Of a stretch of DNA of 64,000 nt, positions 11,501-22,142 are shown in pieces. Position 1 is the stretch's first letter. Every line of letters begins with the position of its first letter. This DNA comes from Boesenbergia rotunda. Its lineage: Eukaryota > Streptophyta > Magnoliopsida > Zingiberales > Zingiberaceae. The DNA is taken from contig JAGFNQ010009511.1 of the NCBI GenBank assembly GCA_024364735.1, forward strand, positions 1 through 64,000, given 5' to 3'. Position numbers and translations under genes: made by a program. The notes under the pieces are model-generated. The model searched no databases. It saw nothing but the letters and a program-made list of their open reading frames with translations, and was not told the DNA's origin.

Positions 11501-11655
11501 TGCTTCATCAATGGTCTTGGGTTCTAATTGGGAGATTAGAGCTATTTGACTAGTTAGGTCCCCAAAGTATGATCTAGTCCTTACTCCTTAGTGACATCAC
11601 CCACTATTTGGTTAATAGGGTGGTCATGGTGATGTCTCAAGGGTCTAGAGGTTGT
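11501..11655 (-). pseudogene. Element B pol: linker between integrase and reverse transcriptase (distal part)
   Basis: This low-identity linker has several stops in the pol frame and ends at element C. GTTGT (11651-11655) is the 5-bp target duplication, repeated at 21893-21897 where pol resumes. Confidence 0.7.
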
Positions 11656-11819
11656 TGTTGGTGCAAGTTGCATCAATGATATTCCTCTTTAAGTGTTTTA
11701 ATGTTTGACAATACACTTAAGTCAGTGATACATTGAACAGACAAAGGGCTGTTCCAGCGAAGGAGCAAAAGAGAAGTAACCTTAGCTGAAGAAAAGTCCT
11801 AGTTAATCTAGGCATCGAA

Positions 11820-12205
11820 ACCCTAAGTCCCAGCGAAGGGCTGCTGGCAACCTAGAGAAGGGTTGCTAGGTATCGAAACCTCAAGACCTAGCGAAGGGCT
11901 GCTAGGCACCTAGCGAAGGGCTGCTAGGTATCGAAACCTTAAGACCTAGCGAAGGGCTGCTAGGCACCTAGCGAAGGGCTGCTAGGTATCGTAACCTTAA
12001 GACCTAGCGAAGGGCTGCTAGGCACCAAGCAAAGGGCTGCTAGGTATCGTAACCCTAAGACCTAGCGAAGGGCTACTAGGCACCTAGTGAAGGACTACTA
12101 GGCATAGAAGACCTAGCGAAGGGCTGCTAGGCACCTAGTGAAGGACTACTAGACATAGAAGACCTAGCGAAGGGCTGCTAGGCACCTAGCGAAGGGCTGC
12201 TAGGG
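11820..12205 (+). repeat. Hairpin array in 5' LTR of element C
   Basis: About a dozen copies of a 20-nt unit of the form CCTAGC, eight-base loop GAAGGGCT, GCTAGG, joined in pairs by CACCTAG and separated by ATCGAAACC or ATCGTAACC. The arms pair with each other, so each unit is a hairpin; some units carry one-arm changes (for example 12080-12150). Confidence 0.85.
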
Positions 12206-12868
12206 AATGAAGTTTTGGTCCAAGGGACTGAGCAACTTAGCTGAGCGATGACTAAGGACAGGAGTAGAGATGGGTCAGGGTTTGGGCGTCTCGAGGTCCG
12301 GAAGTATCGGAAGCTAAGCAAAAGTCCACCTGAAGGGCTGGGTGGCAATCGTCTCCTGAAAGGAGTAGGTGAAGGGCGAGTTCTAGGGGATAGGAACTCG
12401 TGCCGGTTCGACCTAGGGTTTCATGCAAATCGGAAGTCCGAACCAAGTCTCTAAGGCTAACATTATATGTATCCATGCTTTGTGTTTGTGTATCTTGCAG
12501 GTATCAAGAACCGGAGACAAAGCAGTTAAACCAGGCAAAAACCTGTTGGAGGCCCTAAGCAGGGCGCCCCCATGCAGCCAGGGCGCCCCCAGCAAGGGGG
12601 GCACCCCCAGGCAGTACTAAAGAAGCAGTTTTCGTGATGCAGTCAAAATAGGTGTCATCCGAGGCGCCCGGTGCGTCCGGGTCGCCCGGATTAGTAGCTG
12701 TTTTGCAGTTTCGATGTCAAAACATAGGATAAGCCCTCACGGGGCCACCCGGAGCGTCCGGGGTGCTCTGGTCAATGATCTTATCACCTGCGGCGAGGTA
12801 GGCGCAAGGATAAGGGTTGACCGAGTCTTCCGGGGCGCCCCCAACGTCCGGGGCGCCCCCAGGAGACC

Positions 12869-12876
12869 TATATAAG
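12869..12876 (+). promoter_or_regulatory. TATA box of element C 5' LTR
   Basis: TATATAAG lies a few bases after a GGGCGCCC pair and is repeated in the 3' LTR at 21385-21392. It is the likely start site for the genomic RNA. Confidence 0.7.
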
Positions 12877-13376
12877 GGGCTTCGACCCCTCTACTTCAAA
12901 CACAACTGCTAAGTACCGTTCTGATCATTCTGACCAATGACAACGCGCTAAAGACGAGGCTATACGACCGGGAGGCTCCAGGAGGAGGTGCGCGGCACTT
13001 CGGAGGTCCAGATCGGCTAACGCTTCGACATAAATAGTCTTGGTTTGATTTACATTCTGCAATTAATTTTATCTATCTTTCTGTTTGTAAATCAACTGTA
13101 AGACGGGTTTTCTCCGCCTTCGAAAATTTCGGAAAGGAGACCAATAGTGGACTTACGCCGAGTACATAGGCCTTGGACGTACTGACCCAGGGGGGTCGGG
13201 AACCAAGTAAATAAATCCCGCGTGTCATTGTGTATTGCTTTTATTTTATTTCTTTATTTATCTTCCGCTGCACTAACGCTTTGAGTTCAGAACGAACTAT
13301 AGTATTACGATAGTTTCACGAAGGTTTTTCACGATCGATATTCACCCTCCTCTATCGACGGCACCGGTCCTACAAT

Positions 13377-13389
13377 TGGTATCAGAGCC
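13377..13389 (+). other. Primer binding site of element C (tRNA-iMet)
   Basis: TGGTATCAGAGCC is a perfect match to the initiator tRNA-Met complement, two bases after the LTR end at 13374. Confidence 0.92.
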
Positions 13390-13478
13390 GAGCCGCTCTT
13401 CACCGGACTAACCGCCGACGGAGCAACGACGCCAGGAGTTGAGGGGGAGCCCAGGGGTGAATCAGGTACATTTTTTTA

Positions 13479-14486
13479 ATGTCTAATTTTAAATTGCATA
13501 TTATATGCTTCACATGCAGGGAGAGTGGGCACTATAAAAATCAGTGCCCTACTCGTAAAAATCGTTCATCACCGGCAACAAAGGAGACACCAGTGCTAGG
13601 AGTCCGGAGAGATAAAAGCCACATCAGATGCTTCAAATGCAAGAAATACGGACATTACAAAAGCAAGTGTCCGACGAAGGTACACAAGATTTATGTTCCA
13701 AAAATTTTACAAGTTCCTGAACTGCCATGTGATAAATTAGTTAATTTTTCTGATAAAGTAGATTTACTGCATAGTAAAATTAACTTTTTGCATTTTAAAT
13801 TACAAAACGTGAATATGACCAAAATATTAGAAATTAATTGGTTAATTCAGAATATCAATTCAAAAATTAATAAAATTAACTCTGATAATTTTTCTGATAA
13901 AATTAACTCTGATAATTTATCTGATAAGATTAATTCTAATAATTTATCTGATAAAATTAATCCTGATAATTTTAATTCAGACAAAAGTAATCCTAAGGAT
14001 AATTCGGAATTCAAATCTGAGAATCCTAAGGATAAATCCGAATTCAAATTTGAATATCTTAAGGATAAATCCGAAATTAATCCTAAAAATCTCAAGATTA
14101 ATTCAGAAATTAATTCTGAAATTCTTAAAGATAATCTAGAGATTAATGTTGAAAATATTGAAAATATATCTGAGGATAATTCTGAGGATAATTTTGAATA
14201 TAAAATTCTCCTAGATAATAATTTAATTATAGATAATATTAAAGATTATTATAAAACCTTAACAAGTGGCCCAATCTACTCCACCTACTGTGAGGATATA
14301 GAAAGATCTAATCTTAAGGAGGATATGAAATTATCTAAGATAAAGGCCATAATCAATAAAAATTACAAAAATTCAAATAAATCAAAATTATTAGAAAAAC
14401 TTGAAAAGAAAGATAAAAATGAAAAAGACATTTTCGAAATAATGAAAATGATGAATTTAAACCCACAGTTATTAATTAATAATTAA
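13479..14486 (+). CDS. Element C ORF: double zinc-knuckle, Asn/Asp/Lys-rich protein
   Basis: A 335-residue intact frame. Two retroviral-type CCHC knuckles are at residues 10-23 (CFTC....GHYKNQC) and 51-64 (CFKC....GHYKSKC). Residues 115-215 are a degenerate repeat of units like INSDNFSDK and SDKSNPKDK; the C-terminus is charged (KLLEKLEKKDKNEKD), probably helical. No capsid precedes the knuckles, so this looks like a nucleocapsid-only gag remnant with an expanded low-complexity tail. The role is inferred to be RNA binding. The start is the first ATG of the frame; an upstream spliced start cannot be excluded. The region after its stop continues as similar AT-rich repeat DNA. Confidence 0.7.
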   Translation: MSNFKLHIICFTCRESGHYKNQCPTRKNRSSPATKETPVLGVRRDKSHIRCFKCKKYGHYKSKCPTKVHKIYVPKILQVPELPCDKLVNFSDKVDLLHSKINFLHFKLQNVNMTKILEINWLIQNINSKINKINSDNFSDKINSDNLSDKINSNNLSDKINPDNFNSDKSNPKDNSEFKSENPKDKSEFKFEYLKDKSEINPKNLKINSEINSEILKDNLEINVENIENISEDNSEDNFEYKILLDNNLIIDNIKDYYKTLTSGPIYSTYCEDIERSNLKEDMKLSKIKAIINKNYKNSNKSKLLEKLEKKDKNEKDIFEIMKMMNLNPQLLINN

Positions 14487-14780
14487 ATTCAAATTAAATC
14501 TCAATTAAATTCAAATTAAATCTTAATTAAATTCAAATTAATTTTCAATTAAATCTAAATTAAATCTTAATTAAATTTGAATTAAATCTTAATTAAATAA
14601 TAATTAAATTCGAATTAAATCATAATTAAATATTAATTAAATTCAAATTAAATCCAAATTAAATATTAATTAAATTCAAATTAAATCCAAATTTAATCTG
14701 AATTAAATTAGAATTAAACCTTAATTAAACTTTAATTAAATTCGAATTAAAACCAAACTCAAATTAGATTGAATAAAAAA
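14487..14780. repeat. AATTAAATC-type low-complexity array in element C
   Basis: A run of about 25 units of roughly 10-11 bases (AATTAAATTC, AATTAAATCT and variants) directly follows the ORF stop. It is close in composition to the repeat section of the ORF, so it may be an expansion of the same sequence that lost its frame. Confidence 0.75.
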
Positions 14781-15177
14781 TTGTAATTAAAATCAATTTA
14801 AATCCTAATCAATTCAAACTTAAATTAATTCAACATCAATTAATTCTTAATTAACCTGAATCCAACTAAAATCTTAAATAACCTAAACTCAAACTAAAAT
14901 AAAATTTTACCCAAACTGTAACAATTAAAATTAACAACATTAAATATGTCAAAGTGGGTTGACATATTCGCGGGTTAACACGACATGTATCAAATCGGAA
15001 ATTTGATACATCTTTAGAAACGTAATTAAAATACTTTGGAATTGTTTGACTCATGCATAATTGCCATGTCATGCATCTGCTACTTACTTTTAATATCTGA
15101 CATGTCATTCATATTTAAATTTTATGCATATATTAGAACGGCTATAGGAAAAAGAATAATTGAAACTTGATCAACCT
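14781..15177. other. Element C interior, no gene seen
   Basis: AT-rich DNA with no supportable coding sequence or clear repeat. The minus-strand open frame at 14866-15108 has no recognisable domain and is treated as chance. Confidence 0.5.
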
Positions 15178-15465
15178 AGTGTTGGGTGGAGGTGAGATGA
15201 TAGTACGTTAGGGAAGCCAATTCTAATAAGGTCAAGTATACTCTACTTGGTCTCTTTAGACTGGTGAAACTAGCCGAAGCTACCGATCCAAGACCCAAAC
15301 TAGTTAGACCAGAATTTTTCAAAAAGTAATTTTGAAAATGAAATTTCATTAAAAGGCTTTGTCAAGGAAAGGGTTGATGATCCAATAAGGCTACGACCAA
15401 AGAAGGCCTAGTGCCTCGCCAAGACCTGGAAGCCAATTTTTGAAATTCAAATTCAAGTTACTTCT
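15178..15465 (+). other. Shared non-coding module 1 (copy in element C)
   Basis: The block from GTTGGGTGGAGGTGAGATGA to CCTGGAAGCCAATTTTTG recurs in element G (49334-49600) and element F (56480-56735), each time downstream of the gag-position ORF. It has no open frame and includes a short hairpin TGGTCT-CTTT-AGACTGG at about 15250. Confidence 0.8.
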
Positions 15466-15859
15466 TGTCAAATTCAAATCTAACACAAGCTTCAATTAAA
15501 TCTTAGAATTAATTAAGAAAAATAATTCAAGCATCTCACAATACACCTATAAGGCAATCATGCTTGTTGTATTGATACATCTAAAATGGGTGAGATGTTA
15601 AGGACTAATAAATTGAAAAATGTTTTTCAAAAATGTTTTTTAAAATCATTAGAATATTTTTCTAAAAATATATTTTCAAAATAGTGTCTCAACATAATAA
15701 TGTTTTTATGGAATTCATGCTTGTTTGATTGAATATATATATTATACGTTTTTCAAAAATTATATCTTTTCAAAAATTATTTGACTCACGCAATTAGACA
15801 CAAGCTTCTTAGGACAACACTAAAGTTCCTTAAGGCACTTAGAGTCAAACGGTATCGGA

Positions 15860-16660
15860 TACAGGGGGAGTAATTTTTATTTTTGGCTTTCAAAAACTAC
15901 ACTGTAAAAATTACTATTATTTGAAAATACTTTTCGAAACTGAACATTAAATCGTTATCACTTGTGTTTTTCGAAAAAGGTTTATGTGTCTTGTTTGATT
16001 TTTCTAAACTCTAAAAACACAGAGGAAAGTCCACTTCATAATCAACAAGGACTCCTAGGATGTGTCAACTTTAGGGGGAGTATAAATCAAACTTCTGAAA
16101 TAATTTTATTTAATTAATTATTTTGAAATTATTAGATAATTTCTTTAATTTGAATCAAACCTTAAGACTTCGAGGAAGAGTACTTGTGGTCAACAAGCTT
16201 CCCAGGACTGGGTCAAGTTTAGGGGGAGATCAAATTAAAAGAATTATTGAATATCTCAAATGTTTTCATGCGCTGTATTTTCAAATCTTGCTAGAAACAT
16301 AAGTATTTTCATGCGCTGTATTGTTTTCGTGTGACTTATGAAATTATTTTTGGAATAATATTTACTTGGGTTGGAGAATGTCCAGGACACTTAGGAAAAT
16401 ATCCTTGTAGTCAACAAGGTTTCCCAGGATGGTGCCAGACTGGAAGATAAACCAAGTCAAGTAATATATTGAGTCTTCAAAAGTTCGCACATTTTTTTAA
16501 AATGCACCAACATATATTTTCAAAAGTACTATCATTTTTTTTAAAATTCTATTAATATTTACTTAACTTTGAAAAATTTCCAGGACACTTAGGAAAATGT
16601 CCTTGTAGTCAACAAGGTTTCCCAGGATTGTGTCAGGCTGGAAAAGAAACTTAGACAAGT
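15860..16660 (+). repeat. Diverged direct repeats with GGGGGAG tracts in element C
   Basis: Four copies of a unit of about 60 bp are seen at 16022, 16168, 16381 and 16580. Each contains GTCAACAAGG..CCCAGGA or a close variant. GGGGGAG tracts follow at 15865, 16072 and 16222. No gene is supportable. Confidence 0.65.
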
Positions 16661-16750
16661 AAAATATTAGGTTTCAAAAATTACTTATATTTCTCAAAGT
16701 CTCATCTCTTTCAAAAATAGCTAGTACTTGCAAAATAGGCATAATACTTA

Positions 16751-16979
16751 GGAGGCGTTTGGTTTGTTTTATTTTCCATTTTCATTTTCCAGAAAACCGC
16801 ATTTTCTAGTTTTCTGGAAAATGATTTTTTTTCATTTTCCAGTTGTCCATAAAATGCTATATTTTTTTTCTGGAAAACAAAGTTGGAAAATTCAAACCAA
16901 ACATGTTTTCCAGAAAATCACATTTTCTATAGAAAATGAAAATGGAAAACAGATTGGAAAATGCAAACCAAACGCCCCC
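16751..16979. mobile_element. Tourist-like MITE (PIF/Harbinger type)
   Basis: The 229-bp element has 16-bp terminal inverted repeats (GGAGGCGTTTGGTTTG and CAAACCAAACGCCCCC, one mismatch) flanked by TTA on both sides (16748-16750 and 16980-16982). The TTA duplication and the GG..GTTTGG termini fit PIF/Harbinger-derived MITEs. The interior is made of TTTTCCAGAAAA-like inverted repeats and has no coding capacity. Open frames spanning it are chance. Confidence 0.8.
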
Positions 16980-16982
16980 TTA

Positions 16983-17433
16983 TATTTTCCAAAATAATAT
17001 TTTTTCAAAAGTTATGCATTTTCCAAAAAGTACTTTATATTTTTCAAAAATTACAAATTCTGTCAAAAGTACTTACATGTTGTACTTGTATTTTTCAAAG
17101 CGAATAACATCTTTTTCAAAATTATGTAGTTTTTTTTTTCAAAAATGTAATATATCATTCAAAATACAATGCTTTCAAAATTTCTGCACCAAGTATTTTT
17201 CAAAAAAAACCAAAATTTCCCATTATTGGTACAAGTATTTTCCTGTGTTTTTTTTGATGTATGACAAAGGGGGAGAGGTATGCTCTGAAGTTAGAAGTTA
17301 GAAATTTTTGCTTATTTTTTTCTAGAATTTTTTCTAGAGGATCAAAAATATGTTCAAAATTAAAGTCAATTTTTCCCCAAGGATAGTAAGTTAGCCCCTT
17401 AAACCAATCTAACTTAAGTTATTGTCAAACATC
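16983..17433 (+). other. Element C 3' untranslated tail
   Basis: T-rich DNA with many TTTTCAAAA units and a GGGGGAG tract at 17268, similar in style to the tails of elements F and G. No gene is seen. Confidence 0.55.
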
Positions 17434-17447
17434 AAAAAGGGGGAGAT
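17434..17447 (+). other. Polypurine tract of element C
   Basis: AAAAAGGGGGAGAT lies immediately before the 3' LTR, the same tract as in B, F and G. Confidence 0.85.
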
Positions 17448-17692
17448 TGTTGGTGCAAGTTGCATCAATGATATTCCTCTTTAAGTGTTTTAATGTTTGA
17501 CAATACACTTAAGTCAGTGATACATTGAACAGACAAAGGGCTGTTCCAGCGAAGGAGCAAAAGAGAAGTAACCTTAGCTGAAGAAAAGTCCTAGTTAATC
17601 TAGGCATCGAAACCCTAAGTCCCAGCGAAGGGCTGCTGGGCACCTAGCGAAGGGTTGCTAGGTATCGAAACCTCAAGACCTAGCGAAGGGCT

Positions 17693-20359
17693 TGTTGGGA
17701 CCGGGAGCATGTCGACAAGGATACGAGTTCGTAAAATTTTAAATTTTTACGTGCAGCGGAAGAATTTGCATAAAATAATTTTCCAAATTATTTTAACTTC
17801 GTATCTAGCATGCAATCTTATGGTGTGTTGACATAATCATAAAATAAAACATTACGGAAAAAGTAAACTAATTTTCTTTGTACCTCGCGTAACTCGAAGT
17901 AAGGGACGAGATCCAGCCGTAGCGTCCCTTGGAAGCTTCGCCTCTATTCGCGTCCACGCCGAGTTCTCTTCGGGATGACTTCACATAGTCACGAGTTTTG
18001 TGCCGACGAGAACTACTAGATTCTCAGAAGGCACAACTAGAAAAACAAGAGAAGAAATAGGAAAGAGTGGAAACTAACCAACAAAGAAATTAAACGGAAT
18101 CGAATTCCTAGAAGAGAGGAGTCGCTATCCGCTTCTTCTTCTTCTTGTTTGGTTTCTCCTTCTTGTTGAAGCTCACGGCAACTCACCCTTGGGAGGGAGG
18201 TGTTTCGGCCCTAGGTCCTCAAGAGGGCGCCGACCCTAATTGGCCAAGAGGGCGCCGGCCCTAGGTGGGGGAAGGGAAAGAGAGAAGAGAATTAAGAGAG
18301 AGAGAGGGAGCTCTATATCGATTATCCAAATCTTAGGAATCCAAGGCTTGCCTATGGTTCCTTATATAGTTGCTTCTCCCTTGCCAAGTCTCCTCTTAAC
18401 CGAATTAACGGAATTAACGGAATTAACGGAATTAGTTATCATAAGAAATTTATCCTATAAATTCTCTTATGAATTATTCCGTTTAAACCAAGTTTTATTA
18501 TAACTAACTTTATAATAAAACTAATTAGTTATCATAAGAAATTTATCCTATAAATTCTCTTATGAATTTTATTATAAATAACTTTATAATAAAACTAATT
18601 AATTATCATAAGAAATTTATCCTATAAATTCTCTTATGAATTATTCCGTTTTAAACCAAGTTTTATTATAACTAACTTTATAATAAAACTAATTAGTTAT
18701 CATAAGAAATTTATCCTATAAATTCTCTCATGAATTTTATTATAACTAACTTTATAATAAAACTAATTAATTATCATAAGAAATTTATCCTATAAATTCT
18801 CTTATGAATTATTCTGTTTAAACCAAGTTTTATTATAACTAACTTTATAATAAAACTAATTAATCTCTCCTTTTATTATGGAATAAATTTTATAAGAAAT
18901 TTATAATCTTTCTTATTATGGAAAAATCAATTCATAATTGATTTTATAAAATTAAAATAAACCAATTCATGGATTATTTTAACTTCCATAAAAAGAATAA
19001 ATTTCTATAAATTTATTTATATAAATTTCTTTATACAAATTTATTTATCCATAATTTATAAAATAAATCGCGCTAGATTTACTTTATTAATTAAACCAAA
19101 ATTAATTGGTTTTCTCCCCAATAAGTGGCCGGCCAACCAAGGAGGGTTGGCACCCTCTTTGGCCGGCCCAAACCGAGTCAAACCAACGCGAATTAAACTC
19201 ATTTAATTCACCCAAAAAGCCTTCAAAAGACTTAGCCATTTTTAGCTTCCATTGCGCCTTTGATTAACTCAGATTCGACTTATTTCTCTTGATCGGAAAA
19301 TCGAATTGTCAACTCATTTTAAATCCCTCGGATTACTCGTAGTGCGTGTGACTAAATAGGCTTTCGATTTATATTGGCCGTCTATAATTAATCAATTATA
19401 GAATGATCATGAGTGACACCTAGTAGTACATCATGACCCCCAATTAATCGAAAGATCAACGGTTTGACCTCAGAAGAAATTATTCTGAAACCCTTCAGCA
19501 GCTCTAATGAATCGTGCCTCATTCCCTTCACCATCTTATACCCACTTGGTTCAGGACACGGTCTATTTGTGTCAGTCCCCACTAGGGTGACTACGTCACA
19601 CCTAGCCCAAGTAGTGTCTTTCTCGTCCTTTGGATTTCTAGTTACTCTCATGTATTTACGAGACTTGCACTCTTAACATGATGTACTCTGGCCAGAGATT
19701 TTGAGTAACAATCCGACGATAGGCCTGGGTATACATCTCCTCGCAAGGAGTGGTGAATACTTTGTAGGCTGTTCAAACATCTTTGGGCACTTTGGCTTTC
19801 ACCCAATCATCCTGGGTCCACACCTCCTTGGAGATGCTTGCTTAAGATGTTAAAGTATAAGTCTCCATGACTAAGATGACTTGAACACCGCAAGTCAAAG
19901 GAACATCGCACTTAAGCCGCATTAAGAACTTCAATGACATATCTATATAGATTACCATATGAAGTCTTACAGCTAGTCACTCCAATGAACTAGTTCCCTT
20001 AACTAGCATCCATGTTTATCTCCGGACATCCCAATGTCACCAGCCAGTGAGAATCAGCTGATTAGAGAATGACCCATGCTAGTCTCAACAGAATTGATAG
20101 TGTCCATTTTTATCAATTCATCAACTAGGGATATTTTCAATACTTCACATTTGCACATTTAGAGATAATCACTAGTTGTGATCCCATCACAAATTCTCTT
20201 ATGCTGTGAGTTGTATTGCGGACATTCAGTAGATGAGTTTAAGATCCCAATCAAATACACAAGCATGTATACTCAAATAGTGAATTATCATTTATTTAAA
20301 ATAAATATTTTACAATCATAAGGCGATTGCCTTAGGACACTTCTCTCATATCACTAACA
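17693..20359 (-). mobile_element. Solo LTR of family A
   Basis: A single 2667-bp LTR in minus orientation with TGTT...AACA ends, flanked by the perfect 5-bp duplication GGGCT (17688-17692 and 20360-20364). No internal sequence is left, so two LTRs recombined after insertion. It holds about five copies of the AT-rich hairpin repeat (18427-18860) and the GGCCGGCC hairpin (19126-19168). Confidence 0.93.
18427..18860. repeat. AT-rich alternating inverted-repeat array in family A LTR
   Basis: Two kinds of hairpin alternate: CATAAGAAATTTAT with ATAAATTCTCTTATG, and TTTTATTATA with TATAATAAAA. About five of the first kind are present here, two or more at 36-180 and about one at 7371-7425, so copy number varies between LTRs of one family. 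Confidence 0.8.
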
Positions 20360-20364
20360 GGGCT

Positions 20365-20706
20365 GCTAGGCACCTAGCGAAGGGCTGCTAGGTATCATAA
20401 CCTTAAGACCTAGCGAAGGGCTTCTAGGCACCTAGCGAAGGGCTGCTAGGTATCGTAACCTTAAGACCTAGCGAAGGGCTGCTAGGTATCGTAACCTTAA
20501 GACCTAGCGAAGGGCTGCTAGGCACCAAGCAAAGGGCTGCTAGGTATCGTAACCCTAAGACCTAGCGAAGGGCTGCTAGGCACCTAGTGAAGGACTACTA
20601 GGCATAGAAGACCTAGCGAAGGGCTGCTAGGAACCTAGTGAAGGACTACTAGGCATAGAAGACCTAGCGAAGGGCTGCTAGGCACCTAGCGAAGGGCTGC
20701 TAGGGA
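20365..20706 (+). repeat. Hairpin array in 3' LTR of element C
   Basis: The continuation of the CTAGC-GAAGGGCT-GCTAG array after the solo LTR, with about fourteen units, some with one-base changes in an arm. Confidence 0.85.
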
Positions 20707-21892
20707 ATGAAGTCTTGGTCCAAGGGACTGAGCAACTTAGCTGAGCGATGACTAAGGACAGGAGTAGAGACGGGTCAGGGTTTGGGCGTCTCGAGGTCCG
20801 AAAGTATCGGAAGCTAAGCAAAAGTCCACTTGAAGGGCTGGGTGGCAATCGTCTCCTGAAAGGAGTAGGTGAAGGGCGAGTTCTAGGGGATAGGAACTGT
20901 GCCGGTTCGACCTAGGGTTTCATGCAAATCGGAAGTCCGAACCAAGTCTCTAAGGCTAACATTATATGTATCCATGCTTTGTGTTTGTGTATCTTGCAGG
21001 TATCAAGAACCGGAGACAAAGTAGTTAAACCAGGCAAAAACCTGTTGGAGGCCCTAAGCAGGGTGCCCCCATCATTGGGGGCGCCCCCATGCAGCCAGGG
21101 CGGCCCCAGCAAGGGGGGAGCCCCCAGGCAGTACTAAAGAAGCAGTTTTCGTGATGCAGTCAAAATAGGTGTCATCCGGGGCGCTCGGAGCGTCCGGGGC
21201 GCCCGGATTAGTAGCTGTTTTGCTGTTTCGAAGTCAGAACACAGGATAAGCCCTCACGGGGCGCCCGGAGCGTCCGGGGCGCCCTGGTCAATGATCTTAT
21301 CACCTGCGGCGAGGTAGGCGCAAGGATAAGGGTTGACCGAGTCTTCCGGGGCGCCCCCACCGTCCGGGGCACCCCCAGGAGGCCTATATAAGGGGCTTCG
21401 ACCCCTATGCTTCAAACACAACTGCTAAGTACCGTTCTGATCATTCTGACCAACGACAACGCGCTAAAGACGAGGCTATATGACTGGGAGGCTCCAGGAG
21501 GAGGTGCGCGGCACTTCGGAGGTCCAGATCGGCTAACGCTTCGACATAAATAGTCTTGGTTTGATTTACATTCTGCAATTAATTTTATCTATCTTTCTGT
21601 TTGTAAATCAACTATAAGACGGGTTTTCTCCGCCTCCGAAAATTCTGGAAAGGAGACCGATAGTGGACTCACGCCGAGTACATAGGCCTTGGACGTACTG
21701 ACCCAGGGGGGTCGGGAACCAAGTAAATAAATCCCGCGTGTCATTGTGTATTGCTTTTATTTTATTTCTTTATTTATCTTCCGCTGCACTAACGCTTTGA
21801 GTTCAGAACGAACTATAGTATTACGATAGTTTCACGAAGGTTTTTCGCGATCGATATTCACCCCCCCCTCTATCGACGACACCGGTCCTACA

Positions 21893-22142
21893 GTTGTAGG
21901 TTCATTTACTCCTTCTTCCTCATCCTCTAGGGTACTTCTTACTCCCCCTTGATCATTGCCCTCCAAATGTAGGTCTTGGGTTCTTTGGGCAAGGGGTTGG
22001 ACCTCTTCTATATCCTTATCAATAGAGGCCTTCCTAGGGTAGGTACTAGTTGTTTCATCAAATTTAATATTTGAGGATTCCTCAATCACCTTTGTCCTCT
22101 TGTTGTACACTCTATACCCCCTACTAGTCAATGAGTACCCTA
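21893..22142 (-). pseudogene. Element B pol: linker next to integrase
   Basis: The minus-strand frame reads GYRVYNKRTKVIEESSNIKFDE and then an acidic linker up to element C. This is the usual C-terminal integrase sequence of copia pol (after LVGYS), but it is in a different frame from 22143-22871, so a frameshift lies near 22150. Confidence 0.8.

Larger units (their letters stand above)
11656..13374 (+). repeat. 5' LTR of element C
   Basis: A 1719-bp LTR. In order it has a run of CTAGC-GAAGGGCT-GCTAG hairpins (about 11820-12205), GGGCGCCC palindrome pairs (about 12562-12860), a TATA box (12869), and a 3' end at ...CGGTCCTACA. The 3' LTR without its insertion is about 1773 bp; the difference is in the number of repeat units. 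Open frames at 12248-12620 lie inside the LTR and are not genes. Confidence 0.9.
11656..21892 (+). mobile_element. Element C: non-autonomous LTR retrotransposon with zinc-knuckle ORF only
   Basis: The LTRs (11656-13374 and 17448-21892, the latter holding a solo LTR) begin TGTTGGTGCAAG and end CGGTCCTACA. The target duplication is GTTGT (11651-11655 and 21893-21897). The primer site is at 13377 and the polypurine tract at 17434-17447. The 4.07-kb interior has no protease, integrase, reverse transcriptase or capsid; only ORF 13479-14486 is supportable. LTR signature repeats, the tract and a shared 280-bp module tie it to the Sirevirus derivatives F and G, so it was probably mobilised in trans by a Sirevirus. 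Confidence 0.92.
17448..21892 (+). repeat. 3' LTR of element C, interrupted by a solo LTR
   Basis: The LTR proper is 17448-17692 plus 20365-21892, about 1773 bp after removing the insertion and one GGGCT duplication. It carries the hairpin array, three GGGCGCCC pairs (starts 21179/21197, 21259/21277, 21349/21367), a triple near 21061, and a TATA box at 21385. Confidence 0.9.
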
